The notes under the pieces are model-generated. The model was not told the origin of the DNA. It ran no database searches and saw only the letters and a list, made by a program, of their open reading frames with translations. Shown here piece after piece: positions 1 to 10,400 of a stretch of DNA of 44,575 nucleotides; the stretch's first letter is position 1, and each line of letters opens with the position of its first letter. A program made the translations under genes and the position numbers. The stretch lies in the NCBI GenBank assembly GCA_013373595.1, contig JABXHO010000005.1, positions 1-44,575 of the forward strand, written 5' to 3'. Source of the stretch: Flavobacteriales bacterium (GTDB taxonomy: Bacteria; Bacteroidota; Bacteroidia; Flavobacteriales_D; Crocinitomicaceae).

Positions 1-164
1 GAAGAAGCACTGAATCTGAAGAAAAGATTGCACAACGCATGGGTAAAGCCCGCAAAGAATTATCGTTTGCCGAAGAATTTGACATGGTGTTGATCAACGA
101 TAACTTGGATCAAGCCATCGAAACGGCAGCAGAAAAAGTTCGAGAATTTATCGCAGAAGCATGA
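1..164 (+). CDS. gmk: Guanylate kinase, C-terminal end (partial at left edge)
   Basis: Only the last 53 or so codons are present, in the frame that ends with TGA at 162-164. The peptide reads TESEEKIAQRMGKA, then a helical stretch with FDMVLINDNLDQA and KVREFI near the end. This is the usual C-terminal pattern of guanylate kinase (GMP + ATP to GDP + ADP, cytosolic nucleotide metabolism): an arginine-containing helix followed by a YD.V..ND-like strand. The nucleotide-binding P-loop lies outside the window, so the call rests on the C-terminal signature and on the neighbour. The stop overlaps the nadD start as ATGA, so the two are translationally coupled; gmk-nadD adjacency is common in Flavobacteriales. 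Confidence 0.85.
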   Translation, partial: RSTESEEKIAQRMGKARKELSFAEEFDMVLINDNLDQAIETAAEKVREFIAEA

Positions 165-775
165 AAATTGGTTTGTATTTCGGGACGTTTAATCCGATTC
201 ACGTTGGACATATGATCATCGCGAATTACATGACCGAACACGTCGATTTGGACCAAGTTTGGATTGTTGTTTCTCCTCAAAATCCGCTCAAAAAGAAAAA
301 AACATTGCTCCCCGACTATCACCGATTGGCGTTGGTACGTGCCGCTACCGAAGATGATCCGAAATTGACCGTGAGCGATATTGAATTTCACTTGCCCATT
401 CCAAGTTATACCTCCACAACGTTAGCGTACCTCAAAGAAAAGCATCCTGAACATGAGTTTTCGCTCATCATGGGAGAGGACAACCTGCGTACCTTCCACA
501 AATGGTACAATCACGAATTGATTCTTGAAAATCATCAATTGTACGTGTATCCACGTGTGTTAACCGTTCAAGAGCTTGCGGCACGAGAAGAAGGAACTGT
601 TGAGCAAAACGCCTTCGCAAATCACAAAAATGTTGTTTTCTGCGAAGACGCTCCGATCATGAAAATCTCATCCAGTTTTATTCGAAAAGCCATTTCCGAA
701 GGAAAAGATGTGCGGTATATGTTGACAGAGCCTGTGCATAAATATGTTGAGGAGATGCATTTTTATAAAAAGTAG
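161..775 (+). CDS. nadD: Nicotinate-nucleotide adenylyltransferase NadD
   Basis: The 204-aa product adenylates nicotinate mononucleotide to deamido-NAD in cytosolic NAD biosynthesis. The nucleotidyltransferase N-terminus GTFNPIHVGH (residues 8-17) has the HxGH ATP-binding motif at H14-H17. The family's C-terminal ISSSFIR motif is at residues 169-175. Length is normal for bacterial NadD. The start ATG at 161 overlaps the gmk stop (ATGA), which fixes the start and suggests translational coupling. Nothing is missing or unusual. Confidence 0.95.
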   Translation: MKIGLYFGTFNPIHVGHMIIANYMTEHVDLDQVWIVVSPQNPLKKKKTLLPDYHRLALVRAATEDDPKLTVSDIEFHLPIPSYTSTTLAYLKEKHPEHEFSLIMGEDNLRTFHKWYNHELILENHQLYVYPRVLTVQELAAREEGTVEQNAFANHKNVVFCEDAPIMKISSSFIRKAISEGKDVRYMLTEPVHKYVEEMHFYKK

Positions 776-834
776 GATTTTACCTTAAATTCAACCACGG
801 CGTGATTTTTGCGGCTTTCTCATAAAATATTCTT

Positions 835-1575
835 ATGATTTCGCGCCTTCTACTACTCATTATCACATTTCAATCAAGTGTTCTGCTCGCTCAAAATGAT
901 TACGACTTTGCTGTGAGTGTTGGTCCAGAATTCAGTCACTTCGCGCAAGCAACTCCCGGATTTTTATCTGCAGATTTTCATATCAATCATAAGAGGTCAC
1001 TATTTACGATGGGTTATGCTTTCGCTCTCTATCAGCAAGAATTCGTGGATAACGACGACATCACACCTCCAAATATGAAGATATCCATGCTCAATCTCGC
1101 CTACACCTATAGGTTCATAAAACCATGGAGTAAACGGAAATTATCTGTTGGTACCACCGTTGGATACAAATTTGGACATTGGCGCCAGACAGATGGTATT
1201 ATCACTTCAGGTGTGTTCTACAACAATTACATTTCAGACTCCACCTCTGCACAAATTACAAACGTCGAAATCTCTGACAAACGCGAAACAGACCAACATC
1301 ATTTTGTCCTTGGCTTATTCGGAGAATATCCCGTAAAGAAAATTCGAATCATTGCCTCTTGCACTGCGGGAGTTGTTTTTCGGAGTTCCTATCATTTTGA
1401 TGAAGAAAAAACCTACTATGACTCGGGAAGTCCCACGGTAATTTACCACTACAAAGACGTTACGCCATTTCAATATTTGTCAGCGAGCTTCCACTTCAAA
1501 TTGGGAGTGCTTGTTCCGCTCGATTTATTTCGTTCTTCTACCCAAAAAACGACATCAGATACCGAGGAAACGTAA
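835..1575 (+). CDS. Secreted outer-membrane beta-barrel-like protein, unknown function
   Basis: The 246-aa product starts with a hydrophobic signal peptide (MISRLLLLIITFQSSVLLAQ) that probably ends after about residue 20. The rest alternates short amphipathic strands rich in aromatic residues (DFHINHKRSLFTMGYAFALY, LNLAYTYRF, LSVGTTVGYKFGHW, HFVLGLFGEY, FHFKLGVLVPL), the look of a small outer-membrane barrel. I do not recognise a named family. It lies 59 bp after nadD on the same strand and converges on the efflux operon. The polar tail after the last strand is short and is not a T9SS domain. Membrane-barrel character is inferred from pattern only. Confidence 0.6.
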   Translation: MISRLLLLIITFQSSVLLAQNDYDFAVSVGPEFSHFAQATPGFLSADFHINHKRSLFTMGYAFALYQQEFVDNDDITPPNMKISMLNLAYTYRFIKPWSKRKLSVGTTVGYKFGHWRQTDGIITSGVFYNNYISDSTSAQITNVEISDKRETDQHHFVLGLFGEYPVKKIRIIASCTAGVVFRSSYHFDEEKTYYDSGSPTVIYHYKDVTPFQYLSASFHFKLGVLVPLDLFRSSTQKTTSDTEET

Positions 1576-1618
1576 ACGAATTAATTCGTTGAAATGATGT
1601 CACGTCAATGCATTTCGA

Positions 1619-2482
1619 CTAATCAGTTAAAATCTCTGCGAACACAGCCGTTCCAGTAATCAATACATCTTTTCCCGTTAACAGTTCTCCATGAACCCGA
1701 ATGCTATTGCTCCCCGGATCTATGCTTTTTCCAATCAAAAATACCGTGGCTTCGTATACTGTTTCGGAATCATCTGCTGTTCTCAAGCGAATGATTTGCC
1801 CTTCTTTCACGCGATTCGCATCGGCAGCAAACACTTCCAGCTCAACATGCTTGTGTGCGTCGTCCATCAAACCGAACAATTGCGTGTCCTGCGCTGCATA
1901 TTGACCATTTTTGGCCGCAACATGTACCACCGAACCACTAATAGGCGAACGGATTGGAATGCTTCTGCGGATTTTCCCTTCCGCTAGCTGATTCAGAGAA
2001 ATTCCCAAAAAGCTGAGCTGTGTTTTCAAGCCTTCGAAATGAGCCTGCGCAGACTGAAACGCTTGTTTCGCCAGATCAATTTCTTTATCGGAAATTACTT
2101 CTTGCTTGTAAAGCTTCGACTTACGTTCGTAATTTTTCTGTTCAAATTCGTATTGCGACTTCGCTGCTAGGTAATCTTCTTGCAACTGAATGATGCTTAA
2201 ATGCTCCAAAACAGCCAATTGTTGTCCCTTTTTCACTTGTTCACCCTCCATAATTCGCACGGATTTCACAATTCCACCGATGGGTGAGTGAATGGAAACC
2301 CGCGACTCGGGCGCCACGGAAATATTCCCCGTGCATTCGATAATAGAGTCATTCGAAACAGCCACTTTTTCAACCGTTGTTTCAACTGTTTCTTCCTCCT
2401 GAACTTGTTGTTCTTCAGGCTCTGCTTCTTGACAGCTTGCTGCCAAAAAGAACAGTGCGATTATTGCTATTGTATTTTTCAT
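1619..2482 (-). CDS. RND efflux periplasmic adaptor lipoprotein (CzcB/CusB-like membrane fusion protein)
   Basis: The 287-aa product is a membrane-fusion subunit that would bridge the RND pump and the outer-membrane channel. Its lipoprotein signal (MKNTIAIIALFFLAASC) puts the lipidated cysteine at residue 17, followed by a Glu-rich linker to about residue 45. A first lipoyl half follows (ISVAPESRVSIHSPIGGIVKSV, then GEQVKKGQQLAVLEHL), then a coiled-coil hairpin (about 110-160, including QEDYLAAKSQYEFEQKNYER), a second lipoyl half (IRSPISGSVVHVAAKNGQY) and a beta-barrel. It is shorter than Proteobacterial CusB and lacks obvious C-terminal metal-binding extensions. It starts 11 bp after the pump gene and is the last gene of the operon, which supports a heavy-metal efflux role. 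Confidence 0.88.
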   Translation of the reverse strand: MKNTIAIIALFFLAASCQEAEPEEQQVQEEETVETTVEKVAVSNDSIIECTGNISVAPESRVSIHSPIGGIVKSVRIMEGEQVKKGQQLAVLEHLSIIQLQEDYLAAKSQYEFEQKNYERKSKLYKQEVISDKEIDLAKQAFQSAQAHFEGLKTQLSFLGISLNQLAEGKIRRSIPIRSPISGSVVHVAAKNGQYAAQDTQLFGLMDDAHKHVELEVFAADANRVKEGQIIRLRTADDSETVYEATVFLIGKSIDPGSNSIRVHGELLTGKDVLITGTAVFAEILTD

Positions 2483-2493
2483 TTTTGTCGTTT

Positions 2494-5400
2494 TTATTTT
2501 GTGGAGAGGTAATAGTTTAGCTCCAACAAGGTTTGGTTGTAATCATCGATTAATTGTAAACGTTGAATTGAGAGGTTGAGCACTGCTCCGCGCGCTTGCA
2601 CGTATTTCGTGTAATCAATTTCTCCCTCAGATAATTCAGCTTCTACTGCTTTATTCAGTAATTCAATTTTTGCCGACCATTTTTCATCATTTTCTTCTAA
2701 TAATTTTCCTTTTTGAGCGAGAATGGATCGAAGTGCCGCGATTTTGTTCGACAGCTGATTCTCCAGTTGTCCGTAGGCATTCGTTTGAATCTCCGTTTGA
2801 ATCCGAGCTTTGCGAATGGACGATTGATGATTGCGGTTCAACAGTGGAACAGAAACTCCGATGGTTACTCCTTGCAGCCCTCGTACGTGGTCAATGGATT
2901 GATTAAAATAGCCCACCGAAAGGTCTGGGAAGTAACTTGACTTTTCCTTTTTCAATGTTGAAAATGAAGCATCTAGTTTCGCTTTTTCCACTGCGAGTAA
3001 CACCGAATTGGTTGAATCAGCTTCCTGCAGTACCAATTCTTGAAGCAATTCAATTTCCTGCTCTGGGCTTTGGATTTCTCCTTGAATCTGCGTGAGCGAC
3101 CTCAGCTCATTCTCCACCTGAAGCTTCGCTTGTTCCGCACTACTCAGTTTGCTAATCAATTCACTTCGGTACATTTCTGTCATTCCGAGGTCAACAAGAC
3201 TGACATCTCCTAATTTTTGGCGTTCTTCCAATCGGACAATGTGTGAATCGATGCGTACTACCTGTTCTTTCAACATGTTGATGATGGTATTTTGCAGCAT
3301 CCATTTGTGCCATGCCGAGCGAACAAACCACGTATTCGCTGCAATCAATTGTGTTCCTTCAAGCTCCGCAACATTTACCTTTTCCTGTGCCTCTTTTGCT
3401 TGTTTAAGCTGATAAGCAGGGTTAATGATTTGCTGATCGATTTGTACATAATTATCTCTCAAAGAGGAGTTAATTTGTCCGTAATTGTACGTGAAACCTG
3501 TATTTCCCAAGCTAAATTTCGTTTGAGCATCCGATCGAAATTGATCTGCTTTCAACGCATTGTTTTTGATGTCGTAACTATTCGTAACCATCGAATCAAT
3601 TGCCATTTGCTCGGTTAACACTTGCGCATCCACCGCTGGAACAGCCAGAATCAACAGAAGAATAGTTGCCACGGAGTTTTTGATCTTCATCTTTTTTCGA
3701 TTTGCGAGATAGTAAATAATGGGCAAGACGATTAGTGTCAGAAAAGTTGCAGTAATCAATCCACCGATAACAACCGTTGCCAAGGGCTTTTGAACTTCTG
3801 CTCCAGCCGATGTGGAAATCGCCATTGGAAGGAAACCTAACGAGGCAACCATGGCCGTCATGATAACTGGTCGTAATCGCGCCGTAGCTCCCGTTAAAAT
3901 AACTGCTTTGATATCGGTTTCTCCTTCTTCGCGCAGCTTGTTAAAATAACTGATCAGTACGATTCCATTCAACACGGCAACCCCAAACAAGGCAATGAAA
4001 CCAACTCCTGCCGAAATACTAAAAGGCATTCCGCGCAAGTACAGCGACAACACACCACCAATGGCCGCGAGTGGAACGGTGGAGTAAATCAATAATGCGT
4101 ATTTCATCGATCGGAAGGCAAAAAAGAGCAACAAGAAAATCATCACGAGTGAAATCGGAACAGCCACACTCAATCGTTCCTTTGCTGCTTCCAAATTCTC
4201 GAATTGTCCACCGTATTCGATGTAATATCCTGGAGCGAGCGTAATTTTGCTGTCGAGTTTTTGTTGAACCTCTTGAATAAAGCTACTCACATCTCGATTT
4301 CGGATATTCACTCCAACCGCAATTCGACGTTTTCCTCCCTCATGCGAAACGAGCATCGGACCATCTTCCATGTTTACCGTAGCCACCTCACTCAGCGGAA
4401 TTAAGCCTGCACGCGTATTTACGAAGAGTTCTGAGAGTTTTAAATCCTTTCGAAAGTTTTCATTTAGGCGAACCGTTAGATCAAATTTTCGTTCTCCTTC
4501 GTAGATAAACCCCGCGTTTATTCCTGCAAATGCAGAGCTAATTACCTGATTCAATTCATCAATCGACAAATTGTAGTAGGCCATTTTTTCACGGTTAAAT
4601 CGAATGATCAATTGCGGTAATCCTTCTGTTCGCTCAATTTGCACATCTCCTGCACCTTGCACTTCACGTACAATTGCCGCAATTTCTTCTCCCGTAGCAG
4701 ATAGCTCTTCGAGATCTTCTCCGTACAACTTGATCACCACATCGGTTTTTGCACCAGAAATTAGCTCGTTGAAGCGAAGTTGGATCGGCTGCGTAAAATC
4801 AAATTGTGCATGATCGATACTTTCCAACTTCTTTTTCATTTTTGTCACCAATTCCTCTCGGGTAGATGCCGTTTTCCACTCGGACTTATCCTTTAGTAAG
4901 ATCATCACATCGGCATCTTCTACCGCCATTGGATCGGTTGGAACCTCAGCCGTTCCAATCTTCGAAACAACGTGTTTTACCTCGGGGAAATTCTTTTTAA
5001 GCACCGTTTCAGCTTCCGTTGTTGTTGCGATCATCTGCGTGAGCGAACTCCCCGGCTCGATTGTCGCTTGCATCGCCAAATCTCCCTCATTTAGTGTGGG
5101 AATGAACTCTCCTCCCATCGTTCGGAAGAGCAATACCGCTCCAATTAATAGGGCAAATGAAATACCAATTAAGGTATATGGAATCGAGAGCATTCGGCTC
5201 AATACTGGCTCGTAAAAAGCTCTTAATTTCCCCATCAAACGATCCGCAAATGAGCGCTTTTCCTTGATGTTTTTCTCTAACAACAATGCGCTCATCATGG
5301 GAACATATGTTATCGACAATAGCAGCGCTCCCAAAATCGCGAAGCTGACCGTTTTTGCCATTGGTGTAAACATTTTTCCTTCAATTCCTGTGAGCGTCAT

Positions 5401-6789
5401 AATTGGAATGAATACCACAATGATGATGAGTACACCAAAAGCCGCAGAACCGATAATGCTGGATGACGTACCAACAATAACATCGTCCATTTGCTTTTGA
5501 GAAAGACGCTTGCCAATGTAACGGGAATAAACAAGGTGAAGAACGCCTTCAACCACAATGACTGCTCCGTCTACCACGATTCCGAAGTCGATGGCTCCTA
5601 ATGACATCAAGTTTGCTGACACTCCGAAAAGGTTCATCAGGATGAAAGCAAACAGCAAAGACAGCGGGATAATGGAGGCTACGATCAATCCAGCACGCCA
5701 ATTTCCGAGCAAAAGAATCAACACAAAAATAACGATGAGTCCCCCTTCAATGAGGTTTTTGCTTACTGTATCAATTGCCTTTCCGACTAAAACGGAACGG
5801 TCCAAGTACGGTGCAATTTTTACTCCTGGCGGGAGTGATTTTTGAATCTGCTCTACGCGTTCGTGTACATTTTCAATCGCCTCGGACGAGTTCGCACCTT
5901 TTAACATCAGTGTGATTCCTCCCACTACTTCTCCTTCACCATCCATCGTCATTGCGCCAAACCGTTTCGGCGAGCCCAGTCTAACGGTTCCTATATTTCG
6001 GATAAAAATAGGTGCTCCATTTTCTCTCGATGCTACAGCAATATTTTCAATGTCTTTTTTCGTTTCGAGCAAACCTTCCGTCCGGATGTAATAGGCGTTT
6101 TCCCCTTTCTCAATGTAACTCCCTCCCGAATTTTTGTTGTTGATGCTTAACGCATTATAGACATCCGTAATGGTCAATCCGTGCGTTTGCAACAGCAGCG
6201 GGTTCACCGATACTTCGTATTGCTTCATGTATCCTCCGAAGCTGCTAATCTCAATAATACCTTCGATTCCCGCCATTTGACGTTTCACGATCCAATCTTG
6301 AATGGTTCGCAACTGCATCGGATCGTATTGGTCGTGATAAGCAGAATCCACCTCAAGCGTATATTGATAAATTTCGCCCAACCCTGTGGTAATCGGCATC
6401 ATTTCACAGCTTCCCAACGATTCCGGGATTTGTTGCTGCGCAATGGTGAGTTGTTCTCCCACAAATTGGCGCGCCTTCATAATGGGAACATCTTCTTCAA
6501 AAACCACCGTTACAATGGACAAACCAAAGCGTGAAATCGATCGAATTTCTTCCACACCGGGAATATTGGCCACCGATTTTTCAACGGGATACGTAATGAG
6601 CTGTTCGACCTCCTGAGGCGCTAGCGAAGGACTTGATGTAACAATTTGAACCTGATTATTTGTGATGTCAGGAACGGCATCAACGGGAAGTTTGGACATG
6701 GAATAGACGCCCATTCCAATGAGTGCCAACACAAACAACCCGACTATTAATTTATTCTTTACCGAAAAACGGATAATATTCTCTATCAT
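2494..6789 (-). CDS. czcA: CzcA/CusA-family heavy-metal RND pump fused to a TolC-like outer membrane factor
   Basis: I start translation at the ATG at 6789 (MIENIIRFSVKNKL), the standard N-terminus of this family; an in-frame start 42 bp upstream adds an atypical leader. The product is 1431 aa. Residues 1-1030 are a complete inner-membrane proton-driven pump, with TM1, two large periplasmic loops and 12 predicted TM segments. The TM4 motif DFGIVVDGAVIVVEG (near residue 400) matches the divalent-cation (CzcA/CnrA) subclass rather than Cu/Ag CusA. At about residue 1034 a second signal-like sequence (MKIKNSVATILLLILAVPAV) begins a TolC/CzcC-type domain of about 400 aa with coiled-coil helices. 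Pump-OMF fusions occur in Bacteroidota. The operon supplies the adaptor downstream. Metal specificity is inference. Confidence 0.92.
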   Translation of the reverse strand: MIENIIRFSVKNKLIVGLFVLALIGMGVYSMSKLPVDAVPDITNNQVQIVTSSPSLAPQEVEQLITYPVEKSVANIPGVEEIRSISRFGLSIVTVVFEEDVPIMKARQFVGEQLTIAQQQIPESLGSCEMMPITTGLGEIYQYTLEVDSAYHDQYDPMQLRTIQDWIVKRQMAGIEGIIEISSFGGYMKQYEVSVNPLLLQTHGLTITDVYNALSINNKNSGGSYIEKGENAYYIRTEGLLETKKDIENIAVASRENGAPIFIRNIGTVRLGSPKRFGAMTMDGEGEVVGGITLMLKGANSSEAIENVHERVEQIQKSLPPGVKIAPYLDRSVLVGKAIDTVSKNLIEGGLIVIFVLILLLGNWRAGLIVASIIPLSLLFAFILMNLFGVSANLMSLGAIDFGIVVDGAVIVVEGVLHLVYSRYIGKRLSQKQMDDVIVGTSSSIIGSAAFGVLIIIVVFIPIMTLTGIEGKMFTPMAKTVSFAILGALLLSITYVPMMSALLLEKNIKEKRSFADRLMGKLRAFYEPVLSRMLSIPYTLIGISFALLIGAVLLFRTMGGEFIPTLNEGDLAMQATIEPGSSLTQMIATTTEAETVLKKNFPEVKHVVSKIGTAEVPTDPMAVEDADVMILLKDKSEWKTASTREELVTKMKKKLESIDHAQFDFTQPIQLRFNELISGAKTDVVIKLYGEDLEELSATGEEIAAIVREVQGAGDVQIERTEGLPQLIIRFNREKMAYYNLSIDELNQVISSAFAGINAGFIYEGERKFDLTVRLNENFRKDLKLSELFVNTRAGLIPLSEVATVNMEDGPMLVSHEGGKRRIAVGVNIRNRDVSSFIQEVQQKLDSKITLAPGYYIEYGGQFENLEAAKERLSVAVPISLVMIFLLLFFAFRSMKYALLIYSTVPLAAIGGVLSLYLRGMPFSISAGVGFIALFGVAVLNGIVLISYFNKLREEGETDIKAVILTGATARLRPVIMTAMVASLGFLPMAISTSAGAEVQKPLATVVIGGLITATFLTLIVLPIIYYLANRKKMKIKNSVATILLLILAVPAVDAQVLTEQMAIDSMVTNSYDIKNNALKADQFRSDAQTKFSLGNTGFTYNYGQINSSLRDNYVQIDQQIINPAYQLKQAKEAQEKVNVAELEGTQLIAANTWFVRSAWHKWMLQNTIINMLKEQVVRIDSHIVRLEERQKLGDVSLVDLGMTEMYRSELISKLSSAEQAKLQVENELRSLTQIQGEIQSPEQEIELLQELVLQEADSTNSVLLAVEKAKLDASFSTLKKEKSSYFPDLSVGYFNQSIDHVRGLQGVTIGVSVPLLNRNHQSSIRKARIQTEIQTNAYGQLENQLSNKIAALRSILAQKGKLLEENDEKWSAKIELLNKAVEAELSEGEIDYTKYVQARGAVLNLSIQRLQLIDDYNQTLLELNYYLSTK

Positions 6790-6863
6790 AACAATTGATT
6801 GAAAAGAAATGAAAGACAGCAGAAATACCACGTACTTCCGTTGCCGCTACTTAATTCGTTTTG

Positions 6864-7247
6864 TTACGATAAAGATGGAGGTCCCCTGAGAGAATGGGTA
6901 GATGCCGAAGCTTCCTGGCTATCGGCTTGGTAGGTGTAAAAATGATTTCGTTCCTCTAAAACTACATGAAAAACAAGCTCTCCAACTGGACTTGGAATTT
7001 CACCAATTTGAGCCAATTGATCAAGCTCACTGAGGTCTGCTTGAGCAGTTGTAAACTCTTCTAATTGTCCGTCTGGATGATCAAAATGAAAGGAAAGAGC
7101 AATATAATCGAGGAAACTGCTTGCTTCCAAGTGTTGTTGCTGATGTTCTGCTTCCGTTAGTTCCGCATGATGATGGTGAGGAATAACAGAATGTATGAGC
7201 AATATCAATACCGCGAACGATTGCACTATGAATTGAAATTGTCTCAT
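6864..7247 (-). CDS. Small secreted His-rich protein leading the metal-efflux operon
   Basis: The 127-aa product has an N-terminal hydrophobic segment (FIVQSFAVLILLIHSVI) immediately followed by a histidine cluster PHHHHAEL. Further acidic and His residues follow (EAEHQQQHLEA, SFHFDHPDG), and it ends in LRGPPSLS. It looks exported or membrane-anchored and able to bind metal at the His cluster. I do not recognise a formal family. It lies 74 bp upstream of the pump on the same strand and is probably the first gene of the operon, which suggests a periplasmic metal-binding or sensing accessory role (inference). A TAnnTTTG-like -7 element lies only a few bases before its ATG, so the true transcription start is unclear. 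Confidence 0.65.
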   Translation of the reverse strand: MRQFQFIVQSFAVLILLIHSVIPHHHHAELTEAEHQQQHLEASSFLDYIALSFHFDHPDGQLEEFTTAQADLSELDQLAQIGEIPSPVGELVFHVVLEERNHFYTYQADSQEASASTHSLRGPPSLS

Positions 7248-7358
7248 AAGACAAAGTTAGTCCTTTTCCTCTAATTGAGTGTTACAAGAGTGACATCAAG
7301 GTAGATTCCGCCCAAAATTTCGTGCTTTTTTTGAAAAAAACACCTAAAAAAAGAACAC

Positions 7359-7387
7359 CGTAAATGCTTTACGATGTACTGCCGTAC
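7359..7387. repeat. Two short inverted repeats upstream of the 1148-aa gene
   Basis: In the 245-bp gap between divergent genes there are two adjacent small palindromic structures: CGTAAA-TGC-TTTACG (7359-7373) and GTAC-TGCC-GTAC (7376-7387). They could be an operator or a leader hairpin for the 1148-aa gene. Both are short enough to occur by chance. No convincing -33/-7 promoter was found here, although TACTTTTA at 7384-7391 matches seven of eight positions of the -7 consensus. Confidence 0.25.
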
Positions 7388-7492
7388 TTTTACATTATGT
7401 GATTGGAAAACGCGCGTATCCTTAACACAACAAGTTCACTGATTCAAACAACTAACCTGAATCACATTTTAATTTAAAAACAAAAATAACCT

Positions 7493-10400
7493 ATGAAAAA
7501 CAAAAGGACCACAGACCTTTTCAGGTTTGCCACGCTTCGTGCGCCACAACTATTGACTGCAGAACGCCGATCTCTCGGTTTTATCGAGCATCCCAACTAC
7601 AACGCCAGTGCTATTCTTAGCGGGGTTGACTTCGACAACGACAGCTTTGACGAGATGAAGTCAAAAATCTCCAGTAATGCTAATGCCTTTACACCACTCG
7701 AAAAGGTGGATGACGTAAAAGCCATTTCGAAGAGTTTTTATGAATTCGCTCTTTGGTTGGGTGTTCAAAAAAACACTTTAAAGCGAACAGAATTGGATGC
7801 AATGATTCCAACAAGTATTTCTGTTGAAGAATACATCAGCCTTTGGGATAATGTCTATTACGACCTTGTTGTTGAAGACGCTCCTCCGATTCGTGAGGCC
7901 TGTTTACAATGCATTGTTGCGTATAACTTCATCAAAAAATACGAATTCTATAGCCCTGGAGTTACGACAGATGAAGCAGAAATGAAAAAAGAAGCTGAGG
8001 CACTCAAGCGTTTGGCAAATGGAAAAATCCTGATTCACAAAGCATTCACTGCTGTGAAAGAAACCCCAACGAATAAGACTGTGCCTAACGCAATGCAGAG
8101 CTTTCAAAAAATTGCAGCCATGCACAATGGATATCGCTCTGGATTAAAAGTTCCTGCTCTCGAAGCAATTTATGAAGACCTGCTTGAGCTAGAAACAAAG
8201 TACACAGTCGATTACGAATCCGCCTACAAGGAATCGCTTGCAACGCACGAATTGAACGTTCAACAGGTTGTTGATCAATACCTTTCAGCAAACCCTGAGC
8301 TCAATGAACAGCAAAATTTGGAAGAGCTTATTCCTGATTCGATTATTCCTGATTTCAAATTCTCGTACGATGCACCGCTTTCAACGGAGTACCGATCGGA
8401 AAAGGTGTCGGTAACCACCCACAAATACATCGCCAATAACCGCTTGGGAGGTTTGTCCATTAAAGAAGCATTAGATTTTGTACAAAAAGCCATTCAATCA
8501 CAAAAGAAGGGCGCATCATCTCGTGTTCAAAAACAAGTGAAAAATCTTTCGGTTAAAGGTGTTTCAGTTCGTCCTTCAAGCTCTAAAAATATTGAGTTTG
8601 GATTGTCCTTCGACATGCCAAGAGACAAAGATCAACTGTTGGAAAAATGCATTCTGATGACGATTAATACAGGATATCGATCTGCATTTTTTGAAACGCA
8701 TAGCATCACACTAAACGTAAATGGTGAGCCCGTACAACTTGGATCTCCTCAAGTTTTATGCTCTAACGGAAATGCTTTGTTCATGAAGCTTTCAGGCTCA
8801 GACCTTTCCGCGATCGAAGACGGGCATGCGTTTGAATTGAATACGAGCTTCAGATTGAATAATGGAAAAAGCTATTCATTCGTTAAAAAGGGAGTCATTT
8901 GCAAAGACACAATTACGGGTTATGCATTGACGCAAATTGCAAACGGTGAAGAAGTTGATCTCTACGGAATTAATCGCATCGGTGTTGCTGATTACCGTAA
9001 AGTGGAGCAAGAATTGTGTTGCTATGTGCCTGGAGAAGTTTCTCATATCGAGAACATTATGGCCAAAGAGTACAAAGAGCGTTCAACTCGAAACCTAACA
9101 AGTACCGAGAATACGTTTGAAACATCTTCGGAAAGAGAAGTCGAGGAAAGTAATGATACTACAACAGCTCAACGTCATGAAATGAATTCTGAAGTGGCAA
9201 ACGTGATTGAAAAAGATCGTCAGAACAACTTCGGATTCGATTCGACCGTAAGCGGTGACTATGCAAAAGTAGACTTCACTGCTGGAGCATATGGAGATTT
9301 TACTTTAGGAACTTCCACGTCAAACTCGAACTCACAGGCAAGAACCTACGCAGAAGACGTTACACGAAGAGCTCTTGAGCGAATTGTTCAGAAAACGTCC
9401 ACAAAACGAACTTCGCGTATTCTTCGTGAATTCGAAGAGAACAACAGACATGGTTTTGACAACCGCGAAGGTGATGCTCACGTAACAGGTGTTTACCGCT
9501 GGATCGACAAGGTTTACAAGAACCGCATTGTGAACTACGGGAAACGATTGATGTACGAGTTCATGATTCCAGAGCCGTCACGCTATTACAAACAAGCGAT
9601 TATTGTACAGGCTGAGGAAGAAAGTGCAACACAAACTGAAGGTTCGCCATCATTGACGGTACCAAAGCCAACGCATCCTTCCGAGCACGGAATCAATGGT
9701 GCGGATAGCATTACCCGTGAAAACTACGAGCAGTTCACTTCTCTGTACAGTATCAAAAATCCGGAAGCACCAATTGATGAGCAAGTAGACATCACCGGCG
9801 GCTACAACGGAGCACCAGGAAACGGAGACAGCAACTATACCTTTAGCTTGCCCGCTCCAATTAATGTTCCAACGAATTATGTGTGTAAGTCAATTAGTTT
9901 CAATTTGAATTATCACCATAAATCAAAAGTGAAGCAATACGGAGGAATCACCATTTCAATTGGCGGAAAGTCAAAGACTTATTCAAACTCAAAAGGAACG
10001 GGAAACAAATCGAAATCTGACACATTCACGGGATTGAACATTGCAAGTCCAGGAAGTATCAGTTCAAGCACGAACACGAAGAAAATCACGCAGTTTGCGT
10101 TAACGTTCACGGGTAAGTGTTTCGTATCTGATCAGGAAATGGCACGTTGGAGAGAGTCAATTTATGCTGATATCATGAGTGCGTACGAAGAGCAACTTCG
10201 CGTATGGAATGAGTCGCAAGAGCTACAAAATGCTGATGTAGCAGTAGAGGCTCAGGAAAACAAACCAACAACCATTGCAACAAGTCCGAAGTTCAATCAA
10301 GAGGTTGTGATTCGTGAATTGAAGCGCTTGTGTATCGAAATGTTGACGACACCATTTGGAATTCAGCAAGGAAAAGATTTCTATGAAGATGGAGAATGCG

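Noticed and set aside
1575-1590. Perfect 16-bp palindrome AACGAATTAATTCGTT overlapping the end of the 246-aa gene
   Set aside because: AT-rich, no loop and no T-tract; it is too weak to call a terminator and is placed in a coding end where an operator is unlikely.
6790-6831. Upstream in-frame start for the RND pump
   Set aside because: The extra 14 residues do not fit the family N-terminus, which begins MIENIIRFSV.
7252-7259. TAnnTTTG match on the minus strand right before the His-rich gene
   Set aside because: It lies only 5 bp from the ATG and lacks a TTG at 17-23 bp, so it would give a leaderless message; likely chance in AT-rich DNA.
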